Positions 11,313 through 21,870 of a stretch of DNA of 64,000 nucleotides are shown here, in pieces. The position numbers and the translations under genes were made by a program. The DNA is from Piper betle (Eukaryota; Streptophyta; Magnoliopsida; Piperales; Piperaceae): positions 1-64,000 of the forward strand of contig JAURVB010011016.1 of the NCBI GenBank assembly GCA_033002965.1, given 5' to 3'. Numbering within the stretch: position 1 is the stretch's first letter; the number at the start of each line of letters is the position of its first letter. The notes under the pieces are model-generated. The model was not told the origin of the DNA, did no database searches, and saw only the letters and a list, made by a program, of their open reading frames with translations.

Positions 11313-12201
11313 GGAGGATTTGCTGTACTGCAGCACAGCCAAGATGGCTGTGCTGCAGTGTTTCAGCCGTTGGATCAAATCCAACGGCTGAAACATGCCC
11401 CCCATCAAAAAAAAAAAAATTTTCCGGCAGCGCGCCGCCGGCCTCCGCCGCCGGCCGACGCGTCACCGCCACCCCCTGCCCCGCCCGTCGCCGCCCCGCC
11501 GGGCGGCGACGTATCCGCCAGGCGACGGGCGGCAGATCTAGCCGCCCCGGGTCTTCCCCGGCCGGCCAGCCGCCCCGCCGCCGGGCGACACCACCGCCGC
11601 CCGTCCCCGCCCGCCACCCCGCCGCGCCCCCCTCGGTGCCCGCCGCCACCCTGCCCCGCCCCCCTCGGCCCCCACCCGCCACCCCGCCGCGCCCCCCTCG
11701 GCCCCCGCCCGCCACCCCGCCGCGACGCCCTCCCCCGTGCCCCGCCCGCCACCCCGCCGCGACGCCCCCCGTCCCCCGCCCGCCACCCCGCCGCGCCCCC
11801 CCTCGGCCCCGCCCGCCACCCCGCCGCGACGCCCCCCGTCCCCCGCCAGCCACCCCGCCGCGCCCCCTCGGCCCCCGCCGCCACCCTGCCCCGCCTTCCC
11901 CGGCCCCCGCCGCGCCCCCCTAGGCCCCCGCCCGCCACCCCGCCGCGCCCCCCTCGGCCTCCGCCCGCCACCCCGCCGCGCCGCGCCCCCGTCCCCTGTC
12001 GCCGGCGCGCCCCCCCCCCGGCCGTCGCCGTGGCCGGGCAGCCTTCCCGCCCCCTCCGACGTGCTGCTGCGGCGGTGCCGGCGGCGGCGCCGCCCCCCTT
12101 TTTTTTTTTTTTAGATCTTGGCCGTTGGATGCTAATCCAACGGCCAAGATCATACTGCAGCACAGCCAAGATGGCTGTGCTGCAGTACAGGATGATTTTA
12201 T

Positions 12202-12241
<40 letters not shown>
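11278..12241. mobile_element. Hairpin-ended element inserted in a (TA)n microsatellite
   Basis: A (TA)n run (11278-11309) is followed by about 0.9 kb of foreign sequence and then another (TA)n run (12204-12241). Left end: hairpin H1 at 11327-11359 (14-bp stem, loop AAGAT), hairpin H2 at 11361-11393 (perfect 15-bp stem), then an A-run at 11407. Right end, mirrored: T-run to 12112, H2 at 12114-12151 (perfect 17-bp stem), H1 at 12153-12187 (15-bp stem, loop AAGAT). The middle is a GC-rich minisatellite. No protein is encoded. The solo family B LTR has only an uninterrupted (TA)n at the same place (30134-30168), which is the empty site. Rice Micron elements are known to target (TA)n runs; whether this is related cannot be told from here. 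Confidence 0.75.
11420..12095. repeat. GC-rich minisatellite core
   Basis: The sequence repeats words such as CCGCCCGCCACCCCGCCGC and CCCCCCTCGGCCCC in an irregular array with a unit of roughly 30-40 bases. Open frames of up to 348 aa run through it on both strands, all proline/arginine or glycine/arginine-rich and without domains, so they are composition artefacts. Confidence 0.8.
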
Positions 12242-12245
<4 letters not shown>

Positions 12246-12523
12246 TTGACAGGGTGGGCCTATAATTGCACTTTTAGGGGAGACCCTGATGGTTTTATTT
12301 CAGGATTTTTACCGTAATTGTAATGATGTGAAAATTGGTTGCATGTCATCCATGTAGTATCATGTTAGGGTTTTATGAATTTATCCATGCATGACAAGTC
12401 GTATCAACATCTTAAGACGCTAAGATTGGTTCCGTATGAGTTAGGTTCGGGTTAGCCGACCTAACCGGGGCTGGTAACATGCCTGTTCGGTTCACGAGTG
12501 TGAACCGGATTTGGGGTGTTACA

Positions 12524-13448
12524 ACATTGGTATCAAAGCCACTCTCGGCTGATTAAGATGTATGATACTTTTATAGGTGATGTGTGTGCAAAGACTGCTC
12601 CGAGTCCAGCTGGCAGGTATGTTTTCGTATATTTTCTTTACATGCAGATTTTCTTCATAAGTTGTTTGGATAGTAGTGTATTCAAGACTTGATCAGAATC
12701 ATGTGGAACTGACCTTAGTTGAGTTGACAGGTCATTTCTATGGGATGATATCAGATTGCTTGCCCAGTTAGATGTGAGCAGGGGATGTAGTAGTGCTATT
12801 AGAGGTAGAATGGGAATAGGATCCTATCTTATACCAGATCCAGATGTCAATAGACGTTAGATTCTAAGAATCTGATAGGAATGTCATGATGGGCGTAGAG
12901 ATCCACCGAGGCTGTCCATTGCAAATGAGATTTGGATGTTGACTAGGTGTCCATGCTTTGCATGTCATCGCATCAGTCCTGCTTCCATTGGACGCAATGT
13001 ATATAGTGGGAAAGAACTTGAAGTATAGAGATACCAGTAAGTTAGTGGCACATGAGATGGACCGTTGAGTGCCTTAGACAAATCCCTACGGATGAAGGAA
13101 GTGGTTATGCCAATAGGGCCATTGAAGTACATGGAGCATAGATGAGAGTTTCTGCAGACGGCTTGAGATGGACCACTTCTAGAAGATAGTAATGAATGAG
13201 GATGAGTAGTGAGACGTAGGCTTGGACATAACAAGGAAAAGACTAAGACCACCAGTGCCTACGAGATCAGAATAGGGTTTAGCATAGGTTGACCATCATA
13301 TGTGTCAGCATCATGATCCAAACCCCTCTGGATCAGACACGCTTGATTGGACAACCTAAACCGAGTTAATAGCAGCCAAGATATGGCAGAGATAGTAGTA
13401 GATTTACGATGCATATGAGTAGGATTAGATATTTCTGCATCTAGGTAG
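12524..13448 (+). other. Internal region of the family B insertion, non-coding
   Basis: It begins with the primer site TTGGTATCAAAGCC and then a leader that resembles the family A leader at 6160-6260 (both contain GATTAAGATG and GCTCCGAG). After about 12620 I see no long frame and no retroelement motif on either strand. This may be a non-coding internal domain of a non-autonomous element or heavily decayed pol. Confidence 0.5.
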
Positions 13449-13585
13449 TGCACAACCGCCGACCGAGTGCACAACCACCGACCGAGTGCACAACCACCGA
13501 CCGAGGTGCACAACCGCCGACCGAGTTGCACAACCGCCGACCGAGTTGCACAACCACCGCCCGAGGCGCACAACCGCCATCCGAG
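13449..13585 (+). repeat. 18-20 bp minisatellite at the integrase boundary
   Basis: Seven tandem copies of a TGCACAACCGCCGACCGAG-like unit (variants CCACC, GGTGC, GTTGC) lie directly upstream of the resumed integrase coding. The array marks the junction where RNase H and the integrase N-terminus are missing. Confidence 0.9.
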
Positions 13586-14840
13586 ATTCACTACCATGAT
13601 GTCCGACGAACCTATTGGTGGCCAGGAATGAAGAGAGAAGTATACGATACAGTGGCTAGATGTTTGGTATGCCAGCAAGTGAAAGCCGAGCACGTACGTC
13701 CAGGTGGAATGCTACAACCGTTGGAAACCCAGAGTGGAAGTGGGAGAGTATAGCTTACGACTTTGTAGTTGGTTTACCTAAGACCCACCAACAAAAGGAT
13801 GCGATATGGGTCATATTGGATCGACTTACAAAGAGCGTACACTTCATACCGATCAGGATAGATTACCCACTGACCACATTGGCTACACTGTATAGAGATC
13901 AGATAGTCAGGTTACACGGCGTACCATGGGAGATCATATCAGACAGGGATCCGAGGTTCACATCACGATTTTGGAAGGCTTTTAGGCAGCTATGGGCACA
14001 GAATCGAGATTCAGCACAGCTTTCCATCCTCAAACAGACGGACAGACGGAAAGAACCATACAGACCCTGGAAGACTTGCTTCGCGCATGTATCCTGGATT
14101 TCAGAGGGAGTTGGAAAGAACACCTACCTCTGGTGGAATTCTCCTACAATAACAGCTATCAGGCCACGATTGGAATGGCACCGTTCGAAGCACTGTACGG
14201 TAGACCATGCAGATCCCCAGTGTGTTGGGTGCAGGGCAGCGAACCAATAGTAGTTGGGCCAGAAATGATCCAGCAGACACAAGAGGTGGTAATGAGGATT
14301 AGAAGAAGAATGAGGTCAGCTCAAGATAGACAAAAGAGTTACACAGATCAGCACAAACGTGAGGTTCATTTCGCGTTAGGAGATCACGTTCTCCTGAAGG
14401 TCTCTCTGACTAAGGGAAACACGAGATTCGGGACGCGAGGGAAACTCAGTCCGCGCTATATTGGACCCTTTGACGTGATTGAGCGTATTGGACCAGTGGC
14501 ATATAGGCTAGCATTGCCTCCTCACCTATCAGCTGTGCATGATGTCTTCCACGTGTCAATGTTGAAGAAGTATCACCCTGACAACTCTCATGTTGTCAGC
14601 TTCAAAGAGGTAGAGCTGCAACCAGACCTGATGTACCCAGAGGATGCAGTCCAAATCGTGGACCGAAGAGTGAAGATTCTCCGAAGAAAAGAAGTTCCCC
14701 TAGTACGAGTGCAATGGACCCGACGAGGAGTTGAAGAAGCTACGTGGGAACGAGAAGATGAGATGAGGAAGCGATACCCGGAGTTGTTCGAGCAACCAGC
14801 TTCACAACCAGGTACTACACCAGCACGTAGATTTAGATGA
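13586..14840 (+). pseudogene. Integrase with C-terminal chromodomain, frameshifted
   Basis: Three frames in succession encode one integrase. The first has the end of the zinc-binding region (WWPGMKR, then CLVCQQVKAEH). Near 13720 the frame changes and the catalytic core begins, with D in YDFVVGLPK and D in SDRDPRF. Near 13990 one base appears lost and the last frame continues with the catalytic E in TDGQTERT, then the GPF/Y-type segment (KLSPRYIGPF) and a chromodomain-like C-terminus (about 14620-14790; EATWEREDEMRKRYPELF). The stop is at 14838-14840. Chromodomains direct chromovirus integration to heterochromatin (family knowledge). The DDE residues are kept but split across frames, so no single protein can be made. 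Confidence 0.85.
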
Positions 14841-14894
14841 GGAACATGGTTGAAATTTCCTTGGTTAAAATTTCGAGGACGAAATTTTTCTAAC

Positions 14895-14903
14895 GAGGGA
14901 AGG
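14895..14903 (+). other. Polypurine tract of family A
   Basis: GAGGGAAGG lies one base before the 3' LTR start, where the plus-strand primer is expected. The upstream context GGACGAAATTTTTCTAACGAGGG recurs almost unchanged in the small element at about 22153-22178. Confidence 0.7.
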
Positions 14904-14904
14904 T

Positions 14905-17860
14905 TGTAAAACCCGTGACTCGAGTCAGAGTTTTACGGGAGTGAACCAATCGGTTCAACCGTTGGTTCGAGTCGAGTCAGCTTCATGGACCGCGAGCTGA
15001 GTTGAGGCCAGCTATGAGTTATGAGCGATGAGGGTCATGTATGCTCAAGTGTACAATGATAACGCCTGAAAGATGATGAAAAATGGGTTATCAAGTATAT
15101 GGAGGTATGCAGTATTGATTGTTATTTTTATTTGATCGTAGAATATTTTTAGGGCCGAATGATGAATTAGGATGGGATCATATTCAGGTGGGTTATTAGT
15201 TATAGAGCATGTCATTTGGATGTTGTTGTGTTTGTTTTATTTTATGGAATTTTTCCTTATTTTTCTAGATTTTTTAGGATTTATTACGAACTAGTTATTA
15301 TTTTGACTCGAGCAGGAATCGAGTCAATACTTATTTACGAGTTCGCCATTGAGAATACTTCTTCTTCCTCCCTACACTTACCCTTCCAAACCCTAGCCGC
15401 GGCGCCCACGGTCGCCACCACTGCCGACGCCGCACTGCCGCCGATCAATGCCGCCCTGCCCCGCCGTGCAGTCGTCGTGCCGCCACGACCCACCCTGGCC
15501 ACCATCTCGCCGCCACGACATCGAAATCGCCCCACGAAACCTCCTCGGCCGTCGCCACTTCGAGCCGGATTCCGCCGCCGTCCGGGCCACGCCAGCACCG
15601 CTGTGGCCCCGACGACCACCCCTCGCCGTCGCCGACGTTTCCCCCACCATCCCGACCGCCGTCGAGGCCGGCCGCAGCCTCGATCGGAGCACGCCGCCAC
15701 CGCCACCCATTTTCGACGCCGCCGTTGACGGCCATTGCCGCCTCGGCTACCTTGTCAGACACCACCATCGGACCAAGCTCATCGAGCTGGTGCCGATAGA
15801 CCCCCTGATTGCCCCGTCCCGAATCATCGCCGGAAAACCGTTGAAATCCGCCAGAAAACCGCCGACACTCGCCGGAAAACCGCCGGAACCGCCGGAAAAA
15901 TTGGATTCTTGGGAAATTCGCCGGATCATCCGCCGAACACACCCGGTCCAATCTGATCGGACTTCGGACGCCGCTAGGTGCCGAATTCGAGTTTCGAGCC
16001 ACCAAACGGAAACCCTAACCATCGCCGATTTTTGACGACGCGAGGTATAATTTATTTTAACTTAATTATTTGAAAGTATTGCTTATTAGAACTGCATGCT
16101 AGGATTGGTGAATTGTGTGTTATAATAATATATATATATATATATTTGATTATAGTATATAATATGATATGTAGATTTGATTAATGGATTAAAAATGGAG
16201 ACTAAGAAACTAATTAGGGTAACTAGGTAATGATCATGATCTAATGCAAACTAGCCTAAGTAGACTTGCTAGAATTGATATAGGTTAATATGTGTTGATT
16301 GATGCGTGATTGTGTTGATTGTGTGTGCATGCTATAGGATGTGTGATTCATCATGCGGGCGTTAGTTTTTAGCTTGATTGTGTAGGTACGGTGTAGGAGC
16401 TCGCCGCCTAGGTGCGTGGACCCGTTTGGAGCTTCTACCAGGTCCGTTTAGGACTCGTTCTCTGTTTTACACTACTCTATTGTTTATTTGATTTATCATG
16501 TGCAGGACGAGTTAAGTGGCGTTTTATCGGATCCCACTTAACTCGGGTCATTTAGCCAACAGTTCTTTTTCGGATTAATAACCCTCGAGGATGAGATCCC
16601 TCGAGTTTGTTTTCGAACTTCAGATCCAGCTCAAGTTGCCTTCGGGCCTATTGTATAAATCCCAACCCAAGCCTATATATGTATAGTTTTCGCGTTTTCG
16701 GTGAGAGATGGGATGAGGGTTACTTGCGGCCACGTCTTCAGATAGGGCGTGTGCTCGGAAGAGCGGGCTCTGGAGCTGGGGAGAACCCACTTCGTTCCCG
16801 AAGGATCCGGACAACTCCACCTTTGAGTTCCTCAAACCCGGAGAAGTGTGGAGGTTTACGGGTACTGCAATGCAGCGCATGTCTAGACTTGTGGTTCAAA
16901 GGGTACTGAAGGCGACTGCCTGAGAGTGCTCGGCCTTTGTGCTCAAGGCCAGGAGTAATATGGAAGGTGCAGAGGGCGGTAAGGAATGAAATTTGATGCG
17001 AGAAGTGATAGAGAAATGGCCAAGGTATGAGAATGAGAAAGAAAGGGGGACGTTGTCGACCCGAGGCGATGGCCCGACGACGGCCCAACGGCGACGGCTC
17101 CCGTATGTGCCCTGATGAGAGTTCTTGAGGAAGTATATGGTTTTGATTCAACAGGAGAGTTTGCTCTCCTGTGCCAGATTGATATTAGTTATTTTCCGGG
17201 CCGGTAACACTCGTTATTGACGGTTTTTCTATATATATGTAGGTGAGGAATACGAGCGATGAAAGCTGTCGGGACTGCGAATGAGCAACACGGAACCACG
17301 CACACATGTACCTGCTGCGTGTAACGTATGTATAATGATGGTGTGTTATTGTTATGTAAATGATAATTTTGATGTGTTTGCTTGAATGAATTACTTGTTA
17401 TGAAATGAATTGATAAATATGAATGAGTAGGGAGCCTTAGAGTTCAGACTCGGCTCGGGTAAAAATAAATGAGATAATGATTTAATGTCAATGTAGATTG
17501 ATATGTGTTATCGTATTTTCATAAAATATTTTTATATATACATATACCCTTGTTGTGAACAGGTTAGCCCTTATTGCACTTTTAGGGGAAACTCTGTCCG
17601 TTTTTCCGTAATAGCATATATTTTCTTTTGGTTTCTCATTTATTATTTTGTCTTGTTTTTGTTTGTACATCATAGCATGCATGTAGGACCGCGTTAGAAC
17701 CTAATTGTTCTCATTCATGCATTTCACATTTGCATCTCTATCTTGAGACGCCGAGAGTAGATCCGGGTCGGCTTAATCGAATCTAGTAGATTAGCGAACG
17801 GTTCGGTCGCCGATGACATTTCCGGTTCGGTTTACGGGTAAGCCGAAACGGGGTGTTACA
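14905..17860 (+). repeat. Family A 3' LTR
   Basis: It matches 3191-6051 closely. Differences include scattered substitutions, several small indels in the GC block, a short TA expansion near 16130, and an extra segment near 17528-17610. That segment resembles the family B LTR downstream of its TA run (word CTTTTAGGGGAAACTCTGTCCG), so it is probably ancestral and was lost from the 5' LTR. The divergence argues for an old insertion. Confidence 0.88.
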
Positions 17861-18430
17861 TGTTGGAAGTTTGTTTTTTATGAGACAAAAAGTATAATTT
17901 TGACCGAGTAGAGAGAAGTGGAAGGAAAAAACGAAAAAGTCAAATAATGGAGATAACGAGAAAGGAAGAGGTAGCCGTTAATAAAGGAAAGACTAAAAGA
18001 AAAAAAAATCTCAGTAAAAATATTTTTCACATAATAAGTTTTATATATACAGGTTCATATGTACATATAATTTTTAAAGATTATACCAACTGAGTTTGAC
18101 TATAGCTGTCTATTGGCTTTTCTACTATACATATGCTTTTTATATTTTGTCAACCAAATTTCTTTATAAGGTTAACCAGATTACTTTTCTGTGTTTGATT
18201 CTTTTGAAACGGGATTAAAAAAATTTTTGTTGAGGTGGTAAGCGGAAATCTATATAGACTCTACATGAACCAATTAATACGGGGGTACAAATTGGTTGCA
18301 AAAAATAGGGCGCAATTAAAAATTTTCCTCTTTAAAAACCAACACCAACATAACATTACAAGTCTCCCTCCACCCAATCTTGCTGCCGAAGCCATTTCTG
18401 CGGCGGTTAGAGTCGCAGGATTATTGCATC
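17861..18430. other. Intergenic, no gene recognised
   Basis: AT-rich DNA with A-runs and no conserved frame. The stretch just before 18430 has two short overlapping frames on opposite strands with no domain. Confidence 0.5.
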
Positions 18431-18439
18431 TAAATTGAC

Positions 18440-18890
18440 CCATGATGCACGAATCGGCTGATTCCGTGCGGAATCGGCCGATTTAAATTGGATCGGCATC
18501 GCGCCGATCTGATTTCGACCGATTCCGACCGATTTAACTCGGAATCGGAATCGGTTTTTTATGAAATTACTAAAATACCATAGGTATGATTTTTATTAAA
18601 TTATTTAAGCATGGGTAAAATATCTAATTAATTCTAAATAATTTTAAAAAATCTTTAAAAATATTTAAAAATATCAAAAACTATAATACGCAGAATAATA
18701 TCAAAATAACATCAATACCCAATTTTAATATATTTATATTATAAATTGTTAAATTATTATATATGACTAATTAAATTAATTTAGACCTATTCAACTGAAC
18801 CGATTCTTGGCCGATTCAGACCGATTCCAATTCCAATTCCGATTCCGACTCCATGGAAAATCGATTCAGATTTCGATTCATGCAACCATG
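18440..18890. mobile_element. Non-autonomous hAT-like element (MITE)
   Basis: An exact 8-base direct repeat, AAATTGAC, flanks it (18432-18439 and 18891-18898), the target-site length typical of hAT transposons. The ends are related inverted sequences (TGCACGAATCG at left; reverse complement TGCATGAATCG at right). The subterminal zones are packed with AATCGG/CCGATT words on both sides, and the centre is AT-rich with no coding capacity. Confidence 0.75.
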
Positions 18891-19057
18891 AAATTGACAC
18901 ATCCTGTTTGTTCGAATATGAATCCCCAAACGTTCTCCAAAGTTAAAAGAAGTCTAAACTTCTAACTAGAAAATAAATACTAAGTAAACATATTTTTTAA
19001 TTCAATTTAAAATTTGATTCTATTAATTGATCTCTTAACCTATATGAAATGGGTAAT

Positions 19058-19140
19058 TTTTTTGAACCTCGGTGATTCGAACCGCCTCTTCTCACACTGT
19101 GACCAAGTGCTCCATCCCTTTGAGCAACCAGCACAAATCT
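19058..19140 (-). ncRNA. tRNA-related SINE head or tRNA pseudogene
   Basis: On the minus strand GGTTCGAATC (19074-19083) is a perfect RNA polymerase III box B. TGGTTGCTCAAAGGGATGGA (19111-19130) is a box A-like segment about 30 bases upstream, the usual tRNA spacing. I could not fold a full cloverleaf, so a tRNA-derived SINE or decayed tRNA gene is more likely than a working tRNA. Confidence 0.35.
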
Positions 19141-19256
19141 TAATCCAATATGTACTCTACAACGTACCTAAGAGATAACAATACTTCTATAGCCAGTAGC
19201 AGGAAAGATGCTTTCAAAGTGAGGACCCGGTTTCTCTCAAATTGTTCCTTGCTCCA

Positions 19257-19490
19257 TCAACTCAGAATTCTCACCTCACTGCCTCCTAGTGCCACAGACA
19301 AGCTCCCAATAAGTTGCTCGCCTTGCTTAGTGATCTTGGTGAAGTCAAACATGCCGAGAACTGCCAAGAATGAGCCTTTTTCAGCGACTTGAGCGTCTCC
19401 AACCGCAAATCCGCTCCCATAGCCGGCAAGCTCGCAGCTTTCTTCCCCAAGGATCTCCACGGGCGAAACCGAGTCTGGGTATCGTCAAAT
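19257..19490 (-). pseudogene. Unidentified gene fragment
   Basis: A minus-strand frame of 67 aa (EILGEESCELAGYGSGFAVG and onward) looks protein-like in composition. Its coding probably ends at a splice donor (GAG/GTGAGA, near 19273), since the frame stops soon after. I do not recognise the family. Its 5' portion is copied at 26615-26665, because the segmental-duplication breakpoint falls inside this exon. No flanking exons were found. Confidence 0.35.
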
Positions 19491-20066
19491 TGACCAATTG
19501 GGCTCTGTAGGGCGGAATTGGGGTGTTGGGTGGGGTGGAGGGAAGGAGGGTCGGGTCGCCCCTGGGGGGAGTAAATAATTAATTTAAATTGAATAAATTC
19601 ATAGATATATTGACAATTAAAATTTTAAAGATTATATAAATAAAATTTATAATTATATATAAAATAATTAAATAATATTAAATAAAATCGATAAATCAAT
19701 TACAATAATACTTTTTATCATTATTATTTATATTTAAAGTCTTTCGATACGGATATTAGATCATCGGTCTATTTTACGTGCTTAAAATTTTCAAACCGGT
19801 ATATCATTTTTTTGGTTTATTTAAATTAATTAAATTTTTAATTATTTTTTAATATATTTTTTTGTTTAATTAAATTTAAAATATTTGATAAATCCGTAAT
19901 CGGATGACGTGGAAGAGAAAATCTACCCGAGGCAAGAAAATCTACCGGAGGCAATTTGGACTTCATTTTAACCTGGAGGCTGGGCTTGGGTACCACAGCT
20001 GATACGTAAGAAGTGTGTGACCTCTAGAAACCAAAGTGGAGGAGGACAAGCGATCGTCTCTGAGAC

Positions 20067-21387
20067 ATGGAGCACATACAGCACAAACATGTCCAGATCA
20101 GAGGCCTTCAGATGCATGTTGCAGAAATCGGAACTGGTACCTTCATGGATCAAACCCATCTCGTTTCTTCTTTTCATATATATCTAATCTCCATGACAAC
20201 TTTTGCTGGTCTGCAGGGCCAGTGGCAGTGGTCTTCTTGCACGGCTTCCCGGAAATCTGGTACTCATGGCGCCACCAGATGCTGGCCGTGGCCAACGCAG
20301 GGTACCGGGCACTTGCACCGGACTGGAGAGGCTATGGCCTGTCCCAACACCCACCTCAGCAAGAATGGAAGGACGCTTCCGTTGATGACCTCCGGGAGGA
20401 TCTCCTAGCCATCCTTGACAGCTTTGCCATTCAAAAGGTGGATGGATATTTTTTCTTTCTTAAGATTAAAGATTTCATTTTAAGACGAGCGTTTTGTGAA
20501 GTAATTATACATATTTATTTGTTTCGTATGGGCAATAATTGATCATATTGGGTAAAGGCATTTTTGGTGGCCAAGGATTTTGGAGCATGGACTGCCTATC
20601 AACTGCCTATTCTTCACCCAGAAAGAGTGCTGGGTGTGGTCGTTTTAGGCATACCTTTCCTACCCACCAATGTCGTCGATCCTGCTGATCTTCCACGAGG
20701 ATTTTATGTGATACGATTTGGAGTAAGCTCCTTATTCTTATCATATATTAGATATGACAGTTCAACTTAAGATTAATGTTGACTAAGCTGTTGTTCTTGA
20801 CAAACTTCTCATAATTCAGATACCTGGACGTGCCGAAGCAGATTTTGGGCGGTTTGATGCGAAGACAGTGGTGAAGAAAATCTACATCATGTTCACATGG
20901 AGTGAGCTTCAAGTGGCCGGCGAGGATGAGGAGATCTTGGACCTGGTAGACGCATCCGCCCCCTTGCCCAGCTGGTTTAGCGAGGAAGATCTCTCAACTT
21001 ATGGCGCCTTGTATGAGAAATCTGGATTTCATTATGCTCTGCATCTCCCATATAGGTGGGTAGCTATTAGATCAGTTGGTGATTGCAGTTGGGTACATCA
21101 AATTTTTCTTGCCTCTTACTTGTGGCCGGATTTGCAGGGCAATATCTAAAAAATTCAATGTTGGTGATAAGCCCAAAGTTGAAGTTCCTGTGCTGCTGGT
21201 CATGGGCGAGAAGGACTATGTCCTTAAATTCCCAGGAATGGAAGATTGCATCAGGAGTGGCAAGATGAAGGAGATTGTTCCCGATTTGGATGTGGTGTTT
21301 GTACCGGAAGGGAATCACTTTGTGCAGGAGCAGTTCCCAGACAAGATCAATGGACTCCTGCTGGACTTCCTCAAGAACCATGAGTGA
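20067..21387 (+). CDS. Epoxide hydrolase-like alpha/beta-hydrolase EH1
   Basis: Five exons: 20067-20136, 20217-20437, 20558-20722, 20820-21055, 21138-21387, all with GT-AG introns and consistent phase, giving 313 aa. The fold is that of plant soluble epoxide hydrolases, which open epoxides to diols (lipid and xenobiotic metabolism). HGFPE at residues 32-36 is the oxyanion-hole motif, D104 the expected nucleophile, D257 (GEKDY) the acid and H291 (EGNHF) the base. PGRAEADF in exon 4 matches the lid region. The nucleophile motif reads VAKDFGA instead of the usual GHDWGA, so the active site is divergent and the substrate uncertain. There is no signal peptide, so a cytosolic protein is expected. 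It is about 93% identical by eye to EH3 (32769-34086). Confidence 0.85.
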
Positions 21388-21528
21388 TCCAATCCCATTG
21401 TGGATGCAATGAATGCAAGGAGGTGATAGGATATACGAAAGAAAATCTTGGCATTGATCAACTTTTCTTTAGCTCATGTTAAGTTCTGAAATAAATGCTT
21501 GTTGATGGATGACTACCAGCTTAATCGT

Positions 21529-21587
<59 letters not shown>

Positions 21588-21870
21588 CATATTTTGCTGT
21601 GATGATCTGCCTGTTTTAGGCGCAATTTTGATCCAGTGGCCCATATTCCACCCCCTCGTGGAGGCTTGCCAGCCTGCCCGTCCGTCCACCCACCTGCCAG
21701 CCCGTTTGCCCGCCTGTGAGCGACCGACCCTTCGGTCCCCGCCCGCACTACCCTACCACGACCACCTTCCAGCACAGCCTGTCGGTCTCGAGCTGCTTGG
21801 ATGACCTTGGGCCGTTGGATACACAATGGCAGCACACCATGTACTACCAAAAGGGGCAGCGCATAGTAAC

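Larger units (their letters stand above)
8637..12523 (+). repeat. Family B LTR nested in the family A pol
   Basis: It starts TGTAAAACCC immediately after the RT codon run and ends GGGTGTTACA. It is followed at 12527 by TTGGTATCAAAGCC, a tRNA-iMet-type primer site, so this is a 5' LTR. It is related to family A (same termini, GC block, hairpin and TATA position) but clearly diverged. A second copy is the solo LTR at 26911-30469. Without the element at 11310-12203 it would be about 2.9 kb. No matching 3' LTR follows, so the family B insertion lost its right end, probably together with part of the family A pol. Confidence 0.8.
3191..17860 (+). mobile_element. Family A chromodomain Ty3/gypsy retrotransposon, decayed, with nested insertion
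   Basis: Two direct LTRs (3191-6051 and 14905-17860) begin TGTAAAACCC and end GGTGTTACA. Between them lie a tRNA-iMet primer site, gag, reverse transcriptase, integrase and a C-terminal chromodomain-like segment, in the gypsy order RT before IN. Long LTRs plus a chromodomain fit the Tekay/Del group of plant chromoviruses (family knowledge). Flanks are GGTTG on the left and TGTTG on the right, a 5-base target duplication with one mismatch. The protease and RNase H regions are missing, frames are broken in several places, and a related LTR is inserted at 8637. The copy cannot be autonomous. Confidence 0.88.

Noticed and set aside
11230..12317. Open frames of 207-348 aa on both strands
   Set aside because: They run through a GC-rich minisatellite and into TA microsatellites; repetitive Pro/Arg or Gly/Arg with no domain.
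13449..13585. CRISPR-like array
   Set aside because: Units are contiguous 18-20 base tandem copies with no unique spacers, and the DNA is plant nuclear.
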